A stretch of 64,000 nt of DNA from Allokutzneria oryzae (GTDB lineage: Bacteria > Actinomycetota > Actinomycetes > Mycobacteriales > Pseudonocardiaceae), in the NCBI RefSeq assembly GCF_042429765.1, contig NZ_JBHLZU010000010.1, positions 310,001 to 374,000 of the forward strand, written 5' to 3'. The notes under the pieces were generated by a model, which was not told the DNA's origin, did no database searches, and saw only the letters and a program-made list of their open reading frames with translations. How positions within the stretch are numbered: the stretch's first letter is position 1; each line of letters starts with the position of its first letter. A program made the translations under genes and the position numbers. This document shows positions 9,208 through 17,153 of this stretch, one piece after another.

Positions 9208-9420
9208 ATGGCCGAGGAGATCAAGGCCGAGATGGTGGCCAACGTCTGGAAGGTGGTCGTCGCCGACGGCGACACCGTGGAGGACGGTGACACCCTGGTG
9301 ATCCTGGAGTCCATGAAGATGGAGATCCCGGTCGTCGCCGAGGCCGATGGCGTGGTGACCATCAAGGTCGCCGAGAACGACGTGGTCCAGGAAGGCGACC
9401 TGATCGCCGTCATCGACTAG
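9208..9420 (+). CDS. Biotinyl/lipoyl-attachment carrier protein (TB7.3-like)
   Basis: A 70-residue protein that is a complete biotinyl domain, with the modified lysine (Lys37) in ESMKMEI and the hallmark hammerhead strands on either side. It resembles the stand-alone carrier TB7.3 of mycobacteria, a biotin carboxyl carrier-type subunit. A cognate carboxylase is not in the window. The start is ATG at 9208, preceded by GAGGAGGGCTAGGG. Its place between sigR-rsrA and pdtaS is conserved in mycobacteria. Confidence 0.92.
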   Translation: MAEEIKAEMVANVWKVVVADGDTVEDGDTLVILESMKMEIPVVAEADGVVTIKVAENDVVQEGDLIAVID

Positions 9421-9509
9421 GGCCCCAGTCCTGCAAGTCGTCCCGGTGCCCCGAGGCGGTGCCGACCCCGTGCCGCCGGTGCGCGCGAGGCGGCCAGCGC
9501 GATCACGGT

Positions 9510-9578
9510 TTTCGCGTTATGGACACTTGTTGCGCAAGAGAGCGCTCCCATGTCGCGTTAAGTTTCCAAAACGCGAAA
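9510..9578. repeat. Intergenic imperfect palindrome, family 2 copy 2
   Basis: The outer arms TTTCGCGTT (9510-9518) and AACGCGAAA (9570-9578) are continued inward by about ten further pairs with mismatches, around a centre containing GAGCGCTC. The theme is the same as at 7106-7168 (TTTCGCGTT flank, GAGCGCTC core). It lies between the biotinyl gene and pdtaS, both on the plus strand. Confidence 0.6.
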
Positions 9579-9677
9579 CGAGGGTGCGGGGCGGGGGTGG
9601 TGAGGTGGTGTCACCACTTGCAGGACACGACCTACGACCAGGACGCCACCACCCGGCCCGCCGGGTGAGAATGGGTT

Positions 9678-11165
9678 GTGTCCACCCTCAGTGAACTGCT
9701 CGCCGAGCACACCAGGCTGCCCGGCACCGCGGTCGACCACCTCCAGCTCGTCGTCGCGGAGTGGCAGCTGCTCTCCGACCTCTCCTTCGCGGACTTCCTC
9801 ATGTGGGTCCCGGTGGAGGACTCCGACGACGAACGTTTCCTGTGCGTGGCCCAGGCCCGGCCGACCACCGCGCCCACCGCGCACCCGGAGGACATGGTGG
9901 GCACGGTGGTCACGGCCGCCGAGCACCCGCAGCTGCGGCGCGCCATGGCCGAGGGGCGGATCTGCCGGGAGGAGGACCCGCGCTGGCACCTCGGTGTGCC
10001 GGTGCGCCGGGAGACCATCCCGGTCCTGATCGACAGGTCCTGCGTCGCCGTTCTGAGCCGGGACATCAACCTCGCCGTGCCGCGGGTGCCGAGCCCGCTG
10101 GAGATCGCCTACCTCGGCAGCGCGGCCGACCTGTGCCAGATGATCGCCGACGGCACGTTCCCCGCACCTGAGCCGACGCCGGGCGCGCACACCAGCCCCC
10201 GCGTGGGCGACGGCTTCATCCGCCTCGACCCCGCGGGCGCGGTCGTCTTCGCCAGCCCCAACGCGCTCTCCGCCTACCACCGCATGGGCCACGCCTCGGA
10301 TCTGGTCGGGGTGCACCTCGCGCCGCTGACGCGATCGCTGATCTCCGACCCGTTCGACGCGACGGAGGTCGTCCAGCGGGTCCGCGCCGCGCTCGACGGC
10401 AAGCCGAGCATGCGGGTGGAGGCCGAGGCGCGCGGCGCCATGGTGCTCTTCCGCGCGCTGCCGTTGCGCCCGCGCGGGCAGTCCGCCGGTGCTCTGGTCC
10501 TGGTCCGCGACATCACCGAGGTGCGGCGGCGGGACCGCGCGCTGATGTCGAAGGACGCGACGATCCGCGAGATCCATCACCGGGTGAAGAACAACCTGCA
10601 GACCGTGGCCGCGCTGCTGCGGTTGCAGGCCCGCCGCACCGGCAACGACGAGGCCCGGCAGGTCCTTGAGGAGTCCGTGCGGCGGGTGACCTCGATCGCC
10701 CTGGTGCACGAGACGCTGTCGATGTCGGCCGACGAGCGGGTCAGCCTGGACGACGTCGTCGACCAGGTGATCCCGATGATGAGCGACGTCGCGACGACCG
10801 AGACCCGGGTCGCCGTGCGTCGCGAGGGCAAGTTCGGGGTGGTGCCCGCCGAACTTGCGACGCCCTTGGTGATGGTCCTGACCGAGCTGGTGCAGAACGC
10901 CTTCGAGCACGCCTTCGAGCCGGGTCAGCGCGGGGACGTGCTGGTGACGGCCGAGCGCTCGTCGAAGTGGCTCGACGTCGTGGTCTACGACGACGGCCGG
11001 GGGTTGCCGCCGGGGTTCTCGCTAGAACGGACGAAGTCCCTGGGGCTGCAGATCGTGCGGACCCTGGTGGAGTCGGAGCTGCGCGGCTCGCTCAGCCTGC
11101 GCCGACGCACCTCGGCGCCGGGAACCGAGGCCGTCCTTCGAGTACCGCTGAAACGTCGTCGCTAG
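9678..11165 (+). CDS. pdtaS: Cytosolic sensor histidine kinase PdtaS (GAF-PAS-HisKA_2-HATPase)
   Basis: A 495-residue soluble kinase with no membrane segment. The N-terminal GAF-like domain (residues about 1-165) and a PAS domain (about 175-285) precede the HisKA_2 dimerisation helix IHHRVKNNLQTVAALLRLQ, with the phospho-acceptor at His300/His301. A HATPase domain with LTELVQNAFEHAF (N box) and DDGRGLPPGF follows. PdtaS works with the antiterminator-type regulator PdtaR in mycobacteria; no pdtaR is in this window. The start is GTG at 9678. It is convergent with whiB1 across a 16-bp terminator, the same order as in M. tuberculosis. Confidence 0.93.
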   Translation: MSTLSELLAEHTRLPGTAVDHLQLVVAEWQLLSDLSFADFLMWVPVEDSDDERFLCVAQARPTTAPTAHPEDMVGTVVTAAEHPQLRRAMAEGRICREEDPRWHLGVPVRRETIPVLIDRSCVAVLSRDINLAVPRVPSPLEIAYLGSAADLCQMIADGTFPAPEPTPGAHTSPRVGDGFIRLDPAGAVVFASPNALSAYHRMGHASDLVGVHLAPLTRSLISDPFDATEVVQRVRAALDGKPSMRVEAEARGAMVLFRALPLRPRGQSAGALVLVRDITEVRRRDRALMSKDATIREIHHRVKNNLQTVAALLRLQARRTGNDEARQVLEESVRRVTSIALVHETLSMSADERVSLDDVVDQVIPMMSDVATTETRVAVRREGKFGVVPAELATPLVMVLTELVQNAFEHAFEPGQRGDVLVTAERSSKWLDVVVYDDGRGLPPGFSLERTKSLGLQIVRTLVESELRGSLSLRRRTSAPGTEAVLRVPLKRRR

Positions 11166-11192
11166 CGCGATACGTGAATGCGCACGTAATAA

Positions 11193-11232
11193 CTGAGGGC
11201 CGACACCTTTGTAGCCAGGTGTCGGCCCTCAG
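11193..11232. terminator. Bidirectional intrinsic terminator, pdtaS / whiB1
   Basis: Perfect 16-bp arms (11193-11208 and 11217-11232) enclose an 8-nt loop and are followed by A/T-rich AAATATAT. They separate two convergent genes. Confidence 0.9.
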
Positions 11233-11259
11233 AAATATATGTGGGGGGTGCGCCTGCAA

Positions 11260-11514
11260 TCAGGCACCGCTCCGGGCCCGGGTACGAGCGTTACGGCGCT
11301 TCAGCGCACGACGCTCGTCTTCGCTCATTCCGCCCCAGACGCCGGCGTCCTGGCCGCTCTCGAGTGCCCAGGTCAGGCAGTCGGAGATCACGGGGCAGCG
11401 ACGGCACACGGCCTTCGCTTCGGCGATCTGCAGCAGCGCAGGCCCACTGTTCCCGACCGGGAAGAACAGCTCCGGGTCTTCGTCGCGGCAGGCCGCGCGG
11501 TGGCGCCAGTCCAT
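11260..11514 (-). CDS. whiB1: WhiB1-type iron-sulfur transcriptional regulator
   Basis: An 84-residue Wbl protein. The four [4Fe-4S] ligands are Cys9, Cys37, Cys40 and Cys46 (CRRCPVISDC), followed by the beta-turn GVWGGMSEDERR and a basic C-terminal tail RNARTRARSG for DNA. In mycobacteria WhiB1 is essential, binds the primary sigma factor and reacts with NO. The start is ATG at 11514 with GAGGAGCTAGGA upstream. Two CRP-like sites lie 78 and 128 bp upstream of the start, as at mycobacterial whiB1. It is convergent with pdtaS. Confidence 0.95.
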   Translation of the reverse strand: MDWRHRAACRDEDPELFFPVGNSGPALLQIAEAKAVCRRCPVISDCLTWALESGQDAGVWGGMSEDERRALKRRNARTRARSGA

Positions 11515-11533
11515 TGTTCCTAGCTCCTCGCCA

Positions 11534-11550
11534 GGCGCGTATATCGCGCC
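11534..11550. promoter_or_regulatory. Small perfect palindrome in the whiB1 leader
   Basis: GGCGCG-TATAT-CGCGCC lies about 20-36 bp upstream of the whiB1 ATG. It could be part of the -10 region (TATA inside) or a small operator. Confidence 0.4.
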
Positions 11551-11585
11551 AGTTGTGGGGGTTGGGGTGTCGTTCGTGGGTGCTT

Positions 11586-11599
11586 GTGAATGCTTTCAC
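11586..11599. promoter_or_regulatory. CRP/GlxR-like site 1 upstream of whiB1
   Basis: GTGA-ATGCTT-TCAC is an exact match to the GTGA-N6-TCAC half-sites of cAMP receptor proteins. It is centred 78 bp upstream of the whiB1 start. Confidence 0.65.
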
Positions 11600-11634
11600 G
11601 AACTCCGGCGATGTCAAGAGGTCCGAACCAAACC

Positions 11635-11650
11635 GGTGAGGGAACTCACC
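11635..11650. promoter_or_regulatory. CRP/GlxR-like site 2 upstream of whiB1
   Basis: GGTGAGGGAACTCACC contains GTGA-N6-TCAC exactly. It is centred 50 bp (about five helical turns) from site 1 and lies between whiB1 and the end of the DagK gene. Confidence 0.65.
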
Positions 11651-11744
11651 ACATGGGGGGACCGGATTGACCTGCGGTTTCAGGCCGTAACCGGATCTTC
11701 GAGAAAAAATCTTCCTCAGCGATGGTGTGCGGATCGCGGAGGGA

Positions 11745-12665
11745 TTACACCGCCACCTGCAGTGCGGCGGGCACCGAAGTGAAGCGCACCTCGGTCCGCT
11801 CGCCGAGCAGGTCACCATCAACCTGCAACTTTACTGGATTCTCGCACGTGACGCGCGCCCATTCAATATCGTCTTCGCGGAGGAGGTGTACGCCCCGAGG
11901 GTCGGGGGCGCTCCGGGTTGCCTGGGCCAGGTGCTTTACCACCGTGAGTGTTCGAACGTTACTCAGAGCGAACACGCCGAGCCCGGAGTCGAGCGAACAC
12001 CCCGGGTTCAGCCGAAGCGGGCGCGTTCCGTAGTACGTCCAGGGGTCGGTGTTGGAGACCAGCGCGATGTACTGCCCGGGGACCGGGTCCCGGCCGGGCA
12101 GGTGCACGGTCAGCTTCGGCTCCTCGCGCCGCAGCCGCAGGTACCGCGAGATGGCGACCTTCGCGTAGAGCAGCGGCGTGGCCTCCTTGCGCTTGGCCCG
12201 TCTCTGCTCCACCCCCGCCACCACATCGCCGTCGAAGCCGAGGCCCGCGTTGAAGGTGAACCACCGGTCGTCGGCGCGGCCGAGCCCGACCCGCCTGCTG
12301 CTGCCGGACTCGATGGCGTTGAGCAGCTTGTGCGTGGCCTCCAGCGGGTCCAGCGGCACGCCGAGCGCCCCCGCGAACACGTTCGCCGAGCCACCCGGCA
12401 CCACGCCCAGCATCGGCGCGTCCGGGCGGACGCCGTCGGCGAGCAGGCCGTTGACGACCTCGTTGACCGTGCCGTCGCCACCGTGCGCCACCACCAGGTC
12501 GAAGCCGTCGGCGACGGCCTGCCTGGCGGCGTCGGCCGCGTGGCCCCGGTACTGGGTCTCGACGAGGTCGAGCTTGGTGTCGCTGGCCAGGGCGTGAGCA
12601 ATCACGTCGCGGCCCGCCGGGGTGGTGGAGGTGGCCTGGGGGTTCACCACGAGAAGGGCACGCAC
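11745..12665 (-). CDS. Diacylglycerol/lipid kinase, DagK family
   Basis: A 306-residue soluble lipid kinase with the ATP-binding glycine motif HGGDGTVNEV (residues about 60-70), GVVPGGSANVFAG, and the catalytic-lobe segment FNAGLGFDGDVVAG. The C-terminal beta sandwich ends QVDGDLLGERTEVRFTSVPAALQV. Typical substrates are diacylglycerol, sphingoid bases or phosphatidylinositol precursors; the exact one is unknown. I chose GTG at 12665 because RALLVVNPQAT follows directly; the longer upstream frame is not family-like. It sits upstream of whiB1 on the same strand, matching Rv3218-Rv3219 order. Confidence 0.92.
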   Translation of the reverse strand: MRALLVVNPQATSTTPAGRDVIAHALASDTKLDLVETQYRGHAADAARQAVADGFDLVVAHGGDGTVNEVVNGLLADGVRPDAPMLGVVPGGSANVFAGALGVPLDPLEATHKLLNAIESGSSRRVGLGRADDRWFTFNAGLGFDGDVVAGVEQRRAKRKEATPLLYAKVAISRYLRLRREEPKLTVHLPGRDPVPGQYIALVSNTDPWTYYGTRPLRLNPGCSLDSGLGVFALSNVRTLTVVKHLAQATRSAPDPRGVHLLREDDIEWARVTCENPVKLQVDGDLLGERTEVRFTSVPAALQVAV

Positions 12666-12915
12666 CTGAGCAGCGTATGACAGCGCGTGACCGTGTGCCC
12701 GCGACAGGCTGCTCGGTTTGACCGACCTCACTCCCGGATGGGGGAGGACCGCCCTACCGGGGTCGGACCCGGTCACCACCGTCAACCGCTGTCGACCACC
12801 GCCTCCGGTGCCGGAGTCGGGCCCGGCGGCGTCGCACGCGTCACCGCGTCGGCAACGGCCCGGAACCTGACTCTCGCCGAACGAGGCTTCGTGCGCAGGC
12901 ACTAGCATCGCCGGC

Positions 12916-13332
12916 GTGACCAGTCGCGTTGCCGCTCCGACCGCAGTCCGCGCCGCTGGAGCGCTCGTCGGCCTCCAGGGGCTCGCCGGTGTCGTGTTCG
13001 TGGTCGCGCTCGTGGTGCGCGCCCTCACCGGGGCGCCCGAGCCCGGCAAGGTCTTCGGTGAAGCCGGTTACTTCGCCGTGCTGACCGCGGGGGTGGTCGC
13101 CACCGCCGTCGGGCTGCTGCTGGCCAAGCGCTGGGCGCGGACGCCCGCCGTGGTGACCCAGCTCCTGCTGCTCGGTGTCGCCTGGTACGCCTTCGGTCCC
13201 TCCCACCAGTACGTCTACGGCGGGCTCGCGGCGATCTACTGCGCGGCCCCGTTGGTGCTGCTCTTCACCGCTCCCGCGAGGGACTGGGCGATGGGTGTCG
13301 GCGCGTACTCCGACGCGGGCGCTGAGGACTGA
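12916..13332 (+). CDS. Conserved four-helix integral membrane protein
   Basis: A 138-residue protein with four hydrophobic segments (about residues 11-35, 50-68, 77-93 and 100-118) and short loops, starting at GTG 12916. It is divergent from the DagK gene, which is the place of a membrane protein gene in the mycobacterial whiB1 locus. No catalytic motif is seen and the function is unknown. Its last 97 bp overlap the 3' end of the convergent EamA gene. Confidence 0.85.
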   Translation: MTSRVAAPTAVRAAGALVGLQGLAGVVFVVALVVRALTGAPEPGKVFGEAGYFAVLTAGVVATAVGLLLAKRWARTPAVVTQLLLLGVAWYAFGPSHQYVYGGLAAIYCAAPLVLLFTAPARDWAMGVGAYSDAGAED

Positions 13333-14198
13333 CCCGCCCCGCCCCGCCGCTTCGGCAGTGACGTGATCCCCACCCCGGCGATCACCAGCACCGCCGCCAC
13401 GCATCGCAGCGGGGTCACCGCTTCGCCCAGCAGCAGCGCAGCCGAGCTCATGCCGAAGATCGGCACCAGCAACGAGTACGGCGCGACCGCCGTGGCGTCG
13501 TACTCGCGGAGCAGGTAGCCCCACACGCCGAAGCCGAAGAGGGTCGCTCCCCACGCGACGTAGAGGATCGCACCCACCCCTGACGCGCTCAGGTCGCCGA
13601 GCGCCGCCAGATCGGCTTCCGGGCCCTCCACCAGCAAGGACAGGCCGAGCAGCGGCAGGATCGGCACCGCGCTCACCCAGACCATGAAGCGGAACATGTC
13701 CGGCGGCTGCGCCTTGCGCGTGATCGTGTTCGACAGCCCCCAGCACGCGGCGGCGGCGATCACCAACAGGAACGCCGCGAGCGGGCTGGTGCTGCCGTAG
13801 TCGATCGCGACCAGCGCGATGCCGGTGAAGGCGACCGCCATCCCGGCCAACCGCGACCTGCCAGGGCGTTCGCGGAGCAATGCGGTCGCGAAGAACGCCG
13901 TGAACAGCGCTTGGCTCTGCAACACCAGTGAGGACAGGCCCGCGGGCATGCCCGCCTTCATGCCGACGAAGAGCACGCCGAACTTGGCAACGCCGAGCAC
14001 CAGGCCGACCCCGAGCACCCAGCGCCACGCGACTCGCGGCGGTCCCACGAACAGGATCGCAGGCAGCGCGGCGACCAGGAACCTCAGCGCCGAGAACAGC
14101 AGCGGCGGGAACTCGCCGAGCCCGATCTCGATCACCACGAAGTTGACGCCCCACACCGCCGCGACGCAGACCGCCAGCGCGACGTGCTTCGGCTTCAC
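13236..14198 (-). CDS. EamA/DMT-family exporter (drug/metabolite transporter)
   Basis: A 320-residue membrane protein with ten predicted helices arranged as two EamA repeats (residues about 5-135 and 145-280). Repeat landmarks are WGVNFVVIEIGL near the N-terminus, CWGLSNTITRK at the second repeat, and SLLVPIFGMSSAALLLGEAVT near the end. Family members export amino acids or metabolites such as O-acetylserine; the substrate here is unknown. The start is GTG at 14198. It is divergent from a LysR gene, which probably controls it. The C-terminal 30 or so residues are non-membrane and overlap the neighbouring gene antisense. Confidence 0.9.
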   Translation of the reverse strand: MKPKHVALAVCVAAVWGVNFVVIEIGLGEFPPLLFSALRFLVAALPAILFVGPPRVAWRWVLGVGLVLGVAKFGVLFVGMKAGMPAGLSSLVLQSQALFTAFFATALLRERPGRSRLAGMAVAFTGIALVAIDYGSTSPLAAFLLVIAAAACWGLSNTITRKAQPPDMFRFMVWVSAVPILPLLGLSLLVEGPEADLAALGDLSASGVGAILYVAWGATLFGFGVWGYLLREYDATAVAPYSLLVPIFGMSSAALLLGEAVTPLRCVAAVLVIAGVGITSLPKRRGGAGQSSAPASEYAPTPIAQSLAGAVKSSTNGAAQ

Positions 14199-14239
14199 GA
14201 CATGCCCCGGATGCTCATGCGGCGAGCTTCAGCCAGACC

Positions 14240-14255
14240 CTGGTTTAAGCACCAG
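14240..14255. promoter_or_regulatory. Candidate LysR-type operator between eamA and lysR genes
   Basis: CTGGT-TTAAGC-ACCAG is an inverted repeat in the 93-bp A/T-rich divergent intergenic region, a usual place for a LysR operator. Confidence 0.45.
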
Positions 14256-14291
14256 CGAATTCTTCTTGCCATTTTTGTTTAGCATCACTTC

Positions 14292-15209
14292 ATGATGGAT
14301 CTCGGCCGCCTGCGCGCCCTGCACGCCGTCGCACTGCACGGTTCGATCGGCGCGGCCGCGTCGGCGCTCGGGTACACGCCGTCCGCGATCTCCCAGCAGC
14401 TGGCCAAGCTGGAGCGGGAGACCAGGACGACGCTGCTGGAGCGGCGGGGCAGGGGCATCGCGCTGACCGACGCCGCCGTGCTGCTCGCGGAGACCGCCGC
14501 CCAGGTGCTGGGGCTGGTCGAGCAGGCCGAGATCACCCTCGAAGCACAGCGCGGGACGCCGGTCGGCCGGTTCTCCGTCGCCGCGTTCGCCACCGTGGCG
14601 CGCGGGCTGATGCCGCTGGTGCTCGCCGACCTGGCGGCCCGGTTCCCGGCGCTGGACGTGCGGATGACCGAGATCGACCCGCCGGAGGGCGTCGAGCAGG
14701 TCGCGCGCGGTGAGACCGACCTCGCCGTGGTGCACGACTGGCAGAACACGCCGCTCGCGGTTCCGGAAGGGCTCACCCGTGCGGCGATCGGCCAGGACGA
14801 GGCGGATGTGCTTCTGCCACAAGGACATCCGCTGGCCGAACGCGATGTGCTGGTGCCGGAGGACCTCGCGCGCCAGCGGTGGATCTGCCAGCAGCCGGGA
14901 GCGATCTGCCACGACTGGCTCGTGCGCACGTTGCGGGATGCGCAGGTCGAGCCCGATGTGGCCCACCAGGTGACGGAGTACCAGACGCAGAAGGCGTTGA
15001 TCGCGGCCGGGCTCGGGGTCGGGCTGCTGCCCCGGCTCGGTCGCGGGGACCTGCCGGACGGGATCGTCGTGCGGCCGCTGCGGCCGACCCCGACGAGGCG
15101 GTTGTTCGCCGTGTGGCGCGCGCAGGCGAGCCGGCGGCCCGCGATCACCGTGCTGGTCCAGGCCCTGCGGTCGCACTGGGACAACCGGGACAGTGCTGAC
15201 CCGCTGTGA
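14292..15209 (+). CDS. LysR-family transcriptional regulator
   Basis: A 305-residue regulator. The winged helix-turn-helix at residues 1-60 (MDLGRLRALHAVALHGSIGAAASALGYTPSAISQQLAKLE) is standard in position but begins with a duplicated Met. A periplasmic-binding-like effector domain from about residue 90 carries FSVAAFATVARGLMP and IAAGLGVGLLP. It is divergent from the EamA exporter with a 16-bp inverted repeat between, so it most likely senses the exported metabolite and controls that gene. The start is ATG at 14292; a second ATG follows at once. Confidence 0.92.
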   Translation: MMDLGRLRALHAVALHGSIGAAASALGYTPSAISQQLAKLERETRTTLLERRGRGIALTDAAVLLAETAAQVLGLVEQAEITLEAQRGTPVGRFSVAAFATVARGLMPLVLADLAARFPALDVRMTEIDPPEGVEQVARGETDLAVVHDWQNTPLAVPEGLTRAAIGQDEADVLLPQGHPLAERDVLVPEDLARQRWICQQPGAICHDWLVRTLRDAQVEPDVAHQVTEYQTQKALIAAGLGVGLLPRLGRGDLPDGIVVRPLRPTPTRRLFAVWRAQASRRPAITVLVQALRSHWDNRDSADPL

Positions 15210-15342
15210 TGCCGTTCGCCCGCGGCATCCCACGGACGAGCGGCCACGGTAGCCCGCACCGGTGCTTCGGAGAACGTCCGGAATGTCGATCACCCGACCC
15301 GGCCAGCCCTGCTCGGTAAGCCCGACGAGCGGAGAGGTGGCC

Positions 15343-16137
15343 GTGGTGATCACTCAGGAAATGGTCCAGCAGTTGTTCGGCGACGTGGTCTACGACCGCG
15401 ACGGCGAGAAGATCGGCAAGGTCGGCCAGATCTACCTGGACGACCGGACCGGCCAGCCCGTGTGGGTCACCGTCCGCACCGGCCTGTTCGGCATGAAGGA
15501 GAGCTTCGTCCCGCTCAACCAGGCCGATGCCGACGGTGACGCGCTCCGGGTCCACGTCACGAAGGAGCAGGTCAAGGACGCTCCGAGGATGGACGTCGAC
15601 GGCGGCCACATGTCCAGTGAGGAGGAGCAGGAGCTCTACCGCTACTACGGCATCGAGTACGCCGCGCTCCCGGGGCAGCGCAAGGGAGAACGTGGCACGC
15701 GTCAGCCGGCCGCGCCGAACCCGTTGCCGCACAAGGAGATGCGGGATCGGGATGCCCGTGCGGATGCGGAGATGACGCGCTCGGAGGAGCGGCTGCGGGT
15801 CGGCACCGAGCAGGTCGAGACGGGGAAGGTCCGCCTGCGCAAGTACGTGGTGACCGAGCAGCGGCAGATGAGCGTTCCAGTGCGACACGAGGAGGTCCGG
15901 CTCGAACGTGAACCGATCACCGATAGCTCGGCGCGCGGGAGCGGCGAGATCGCCGAAGCCGAGAGGGAAGTGACCCTGCACGCCGAGAAACCGGTGGTGA
16001 GCAAGGAAACCGTGCCGGTGGAGCGAGTTCGCATGAGCACGGAGACGGTGACGGAGCAGCAGCAGGTGACGGGGGAGGTGCGCGAGGAACGGATCGAGGT
16101 CGACGACGCCGCGAAGCGTCGCGAGGACACGCGCTGA
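15343..16137 (+). CDS. PRC-barrel and DUF2382 (YsnF/AvaK-like) stress protein
   Basis: A 264-residue soluble protein with two parts. The PRC-barrel (residues about 5-75) contains DVVYDRDGEKIGKVGQIYLDD. DUF2382 (about 140-255) holds EERLRVGTEQVETGKVRLRKYVVTE and EREVTLHAEKPVVSKETVPVERVRM, a repeated beta pattern found in general-stress proteins. The charged linker between them is disordered-looking. GTG at 15343 follows GGAGAGG; GTG at 15346 is equally possible, while the frame extends further upstream without family similarity. A 13-bp hairpin terminator follows. Confidence 0.9.
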   Translation: MVITQEMVQQLFGDVVYDRDGEKIGKVGQIYLDDRTGQPVWVTVRTGLFGMKESFVPLNQADADGDALRVHVTKEQVKDAPRMDVDGGHMSSEEEQELYRYYGIEYAALPGQRKGERGTRQPAAPNPLPHKEMRDRDARADAEMTRSEERLRVGTEQVETGKVRLRKYVVTEQRQMSVPVRHEEVRLEREPITDSSARGSGEIAEAEREVTLHAEKPVVSKETVPVERVRMSTETVTEQQQVTGEVREERIEVDDAAKRREDTR

Positions 16138-16143
16138 ACCACC

Positions 16144-16179
16144 GCGGTGCCACGCCCGGCCCCTCCGGCGTGGCACCGC
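16144..16179. terminator. Bidirectional intrinsic terminator
   Basis: Perfect 13-bp arms (16144-16156, 16167-16179; GCGGTGCCACGCC) enclose a 10-nt loop between the PRC gene and the convergent nucleoside hydrolase. Confidence 0.85.
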
Positions 16180-16195
16180 CCCGTCGGTCGGGTCC

Positions 16196-17149
16196 CTAGT
16201 GGGGGAAGGAGGCGATCGCGGAGATGATCAAGTCCCAGAACCGGTCCGTGTCGAGAGTGGTCGCCACGTGCGCGTTCGGCCGGCGGTCGGTGACTCCGTG
16301 GAAGTCGATCACTGTCGCGCCCCGCGTGTGCTCGCCCGTCAGCTCGATCGCCACCGCGGCGGGTCGGGTCAGGACCGTGGCGGGGTCGATCAGCCTCGCG
16401 ACCGCCACCGGGTCGTGCAGCGGGGGCGCGGGGAAGCCCCAGATCGCCTTGTAGGTGGAGGTGAAGAACGTCAGCAGCTCCACGCACAGCGTCGCCAGCG
16501 GGGTGCCGATGCGGGCCATGCGGTCGCAGACCTCCTGGGTCGCGAGGGCTTGGTGCGTGACGTTCAGGCCGCACAGCGTGATCGGGAGACCGGAGGTGAG
16601 GACCAGGTCGGCCGCTTCCGGGTCGCAGTAGATGTTGAACTCCGCGACCGGGGTGACGTTGCCGATGCCGTGGCCCCCGCCCATCAGGACCACTTCGGCG
16701 ATGTGCGGCAGGACCTCCGGGTGGTCGCGGAGGAGAACGGCGACGTTCGTCAACGGTCCCGTCGGCACGAGTGTGACGGGCTCCTTGTGGGACAACAGGA
16801 TCTCGCGCATCAGGGCGACTGCGTCCTTTGTGGACACCTCGACGGCGGGGGTGCCGAAGTGCGGGCCGTCCAGTCCCGACTCGCCGTGGACCTCCACGCC
16901 GCCGATCCTGGCGCCCACCGGCGCCGTGTCACCGCAGAGCGGCCGGGAGCGGCCCGCCGCGATCGGGACGTCGGTGATGCCCGCGACCGTGCAGACCCGC
17001 CGGGCGTTCAGGGTTGTCCTGGCCAGCGTCTGGTTCCCGGCGACCGTGGTGATCGCCAGGAGGTCGATCGCCGGGTTGGCCGCCGCCAGCAGGATCGCCA
17101 GTGCGTCGTCGTGTCCCGGATCGCAGTCCAGGATGATCGGAGTCGGCAC
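16196..17149 (-). CDS. Inosine-uridine preferring nucleoside hydrolase family protein
   Basis: A 317-residue enzyme that hydrolyses ribonucleosides to base and ribose. The N-terminal Asp/His calcium site DPGHDDALAI is intact, VPTGPLTNVA and EFNIYCDPEAA follow, and HDPVAVARLIDP gives the C-terminal catalytic region. The exact base preference is unknown. The start is GTG at 17149, only 4 nt after the acetyltransferase stop, so it is the last gene of the minus-strand run that begins at the iron-reductase gene. It probably salvages purines or pyrimidines. Confidence 0.92.
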   Translation of the reverse strand: MPTPIILDCDPGHDDALAILLAAANPAIDLLAITTVAGNQTLARTTLNARRVCTVAGITDVPIAAGRSRPLCGDTAPVGARIGGVEVHGESGLDGPHFGTPAVEVSTKDAVALMREILLSHKEPVTLVPTGPLTNVAVLLRDHPEVLPHIAEVVLMGGGHGIGNVTPVAEFNIYCDPEAADLVLTSGLPITLCGLNVTHQALATQEVCDRMARIGTPLATLCVELLTFFTSTYKAIWGFPAPPLHDPVAVARLIDPATVLTRPAAVAIELTGEHTRGATVIDFHGVTDRRPNAHVATTLDTDRFWDLIISAIASFPH

Positions 17150-17153
17150 GGGG

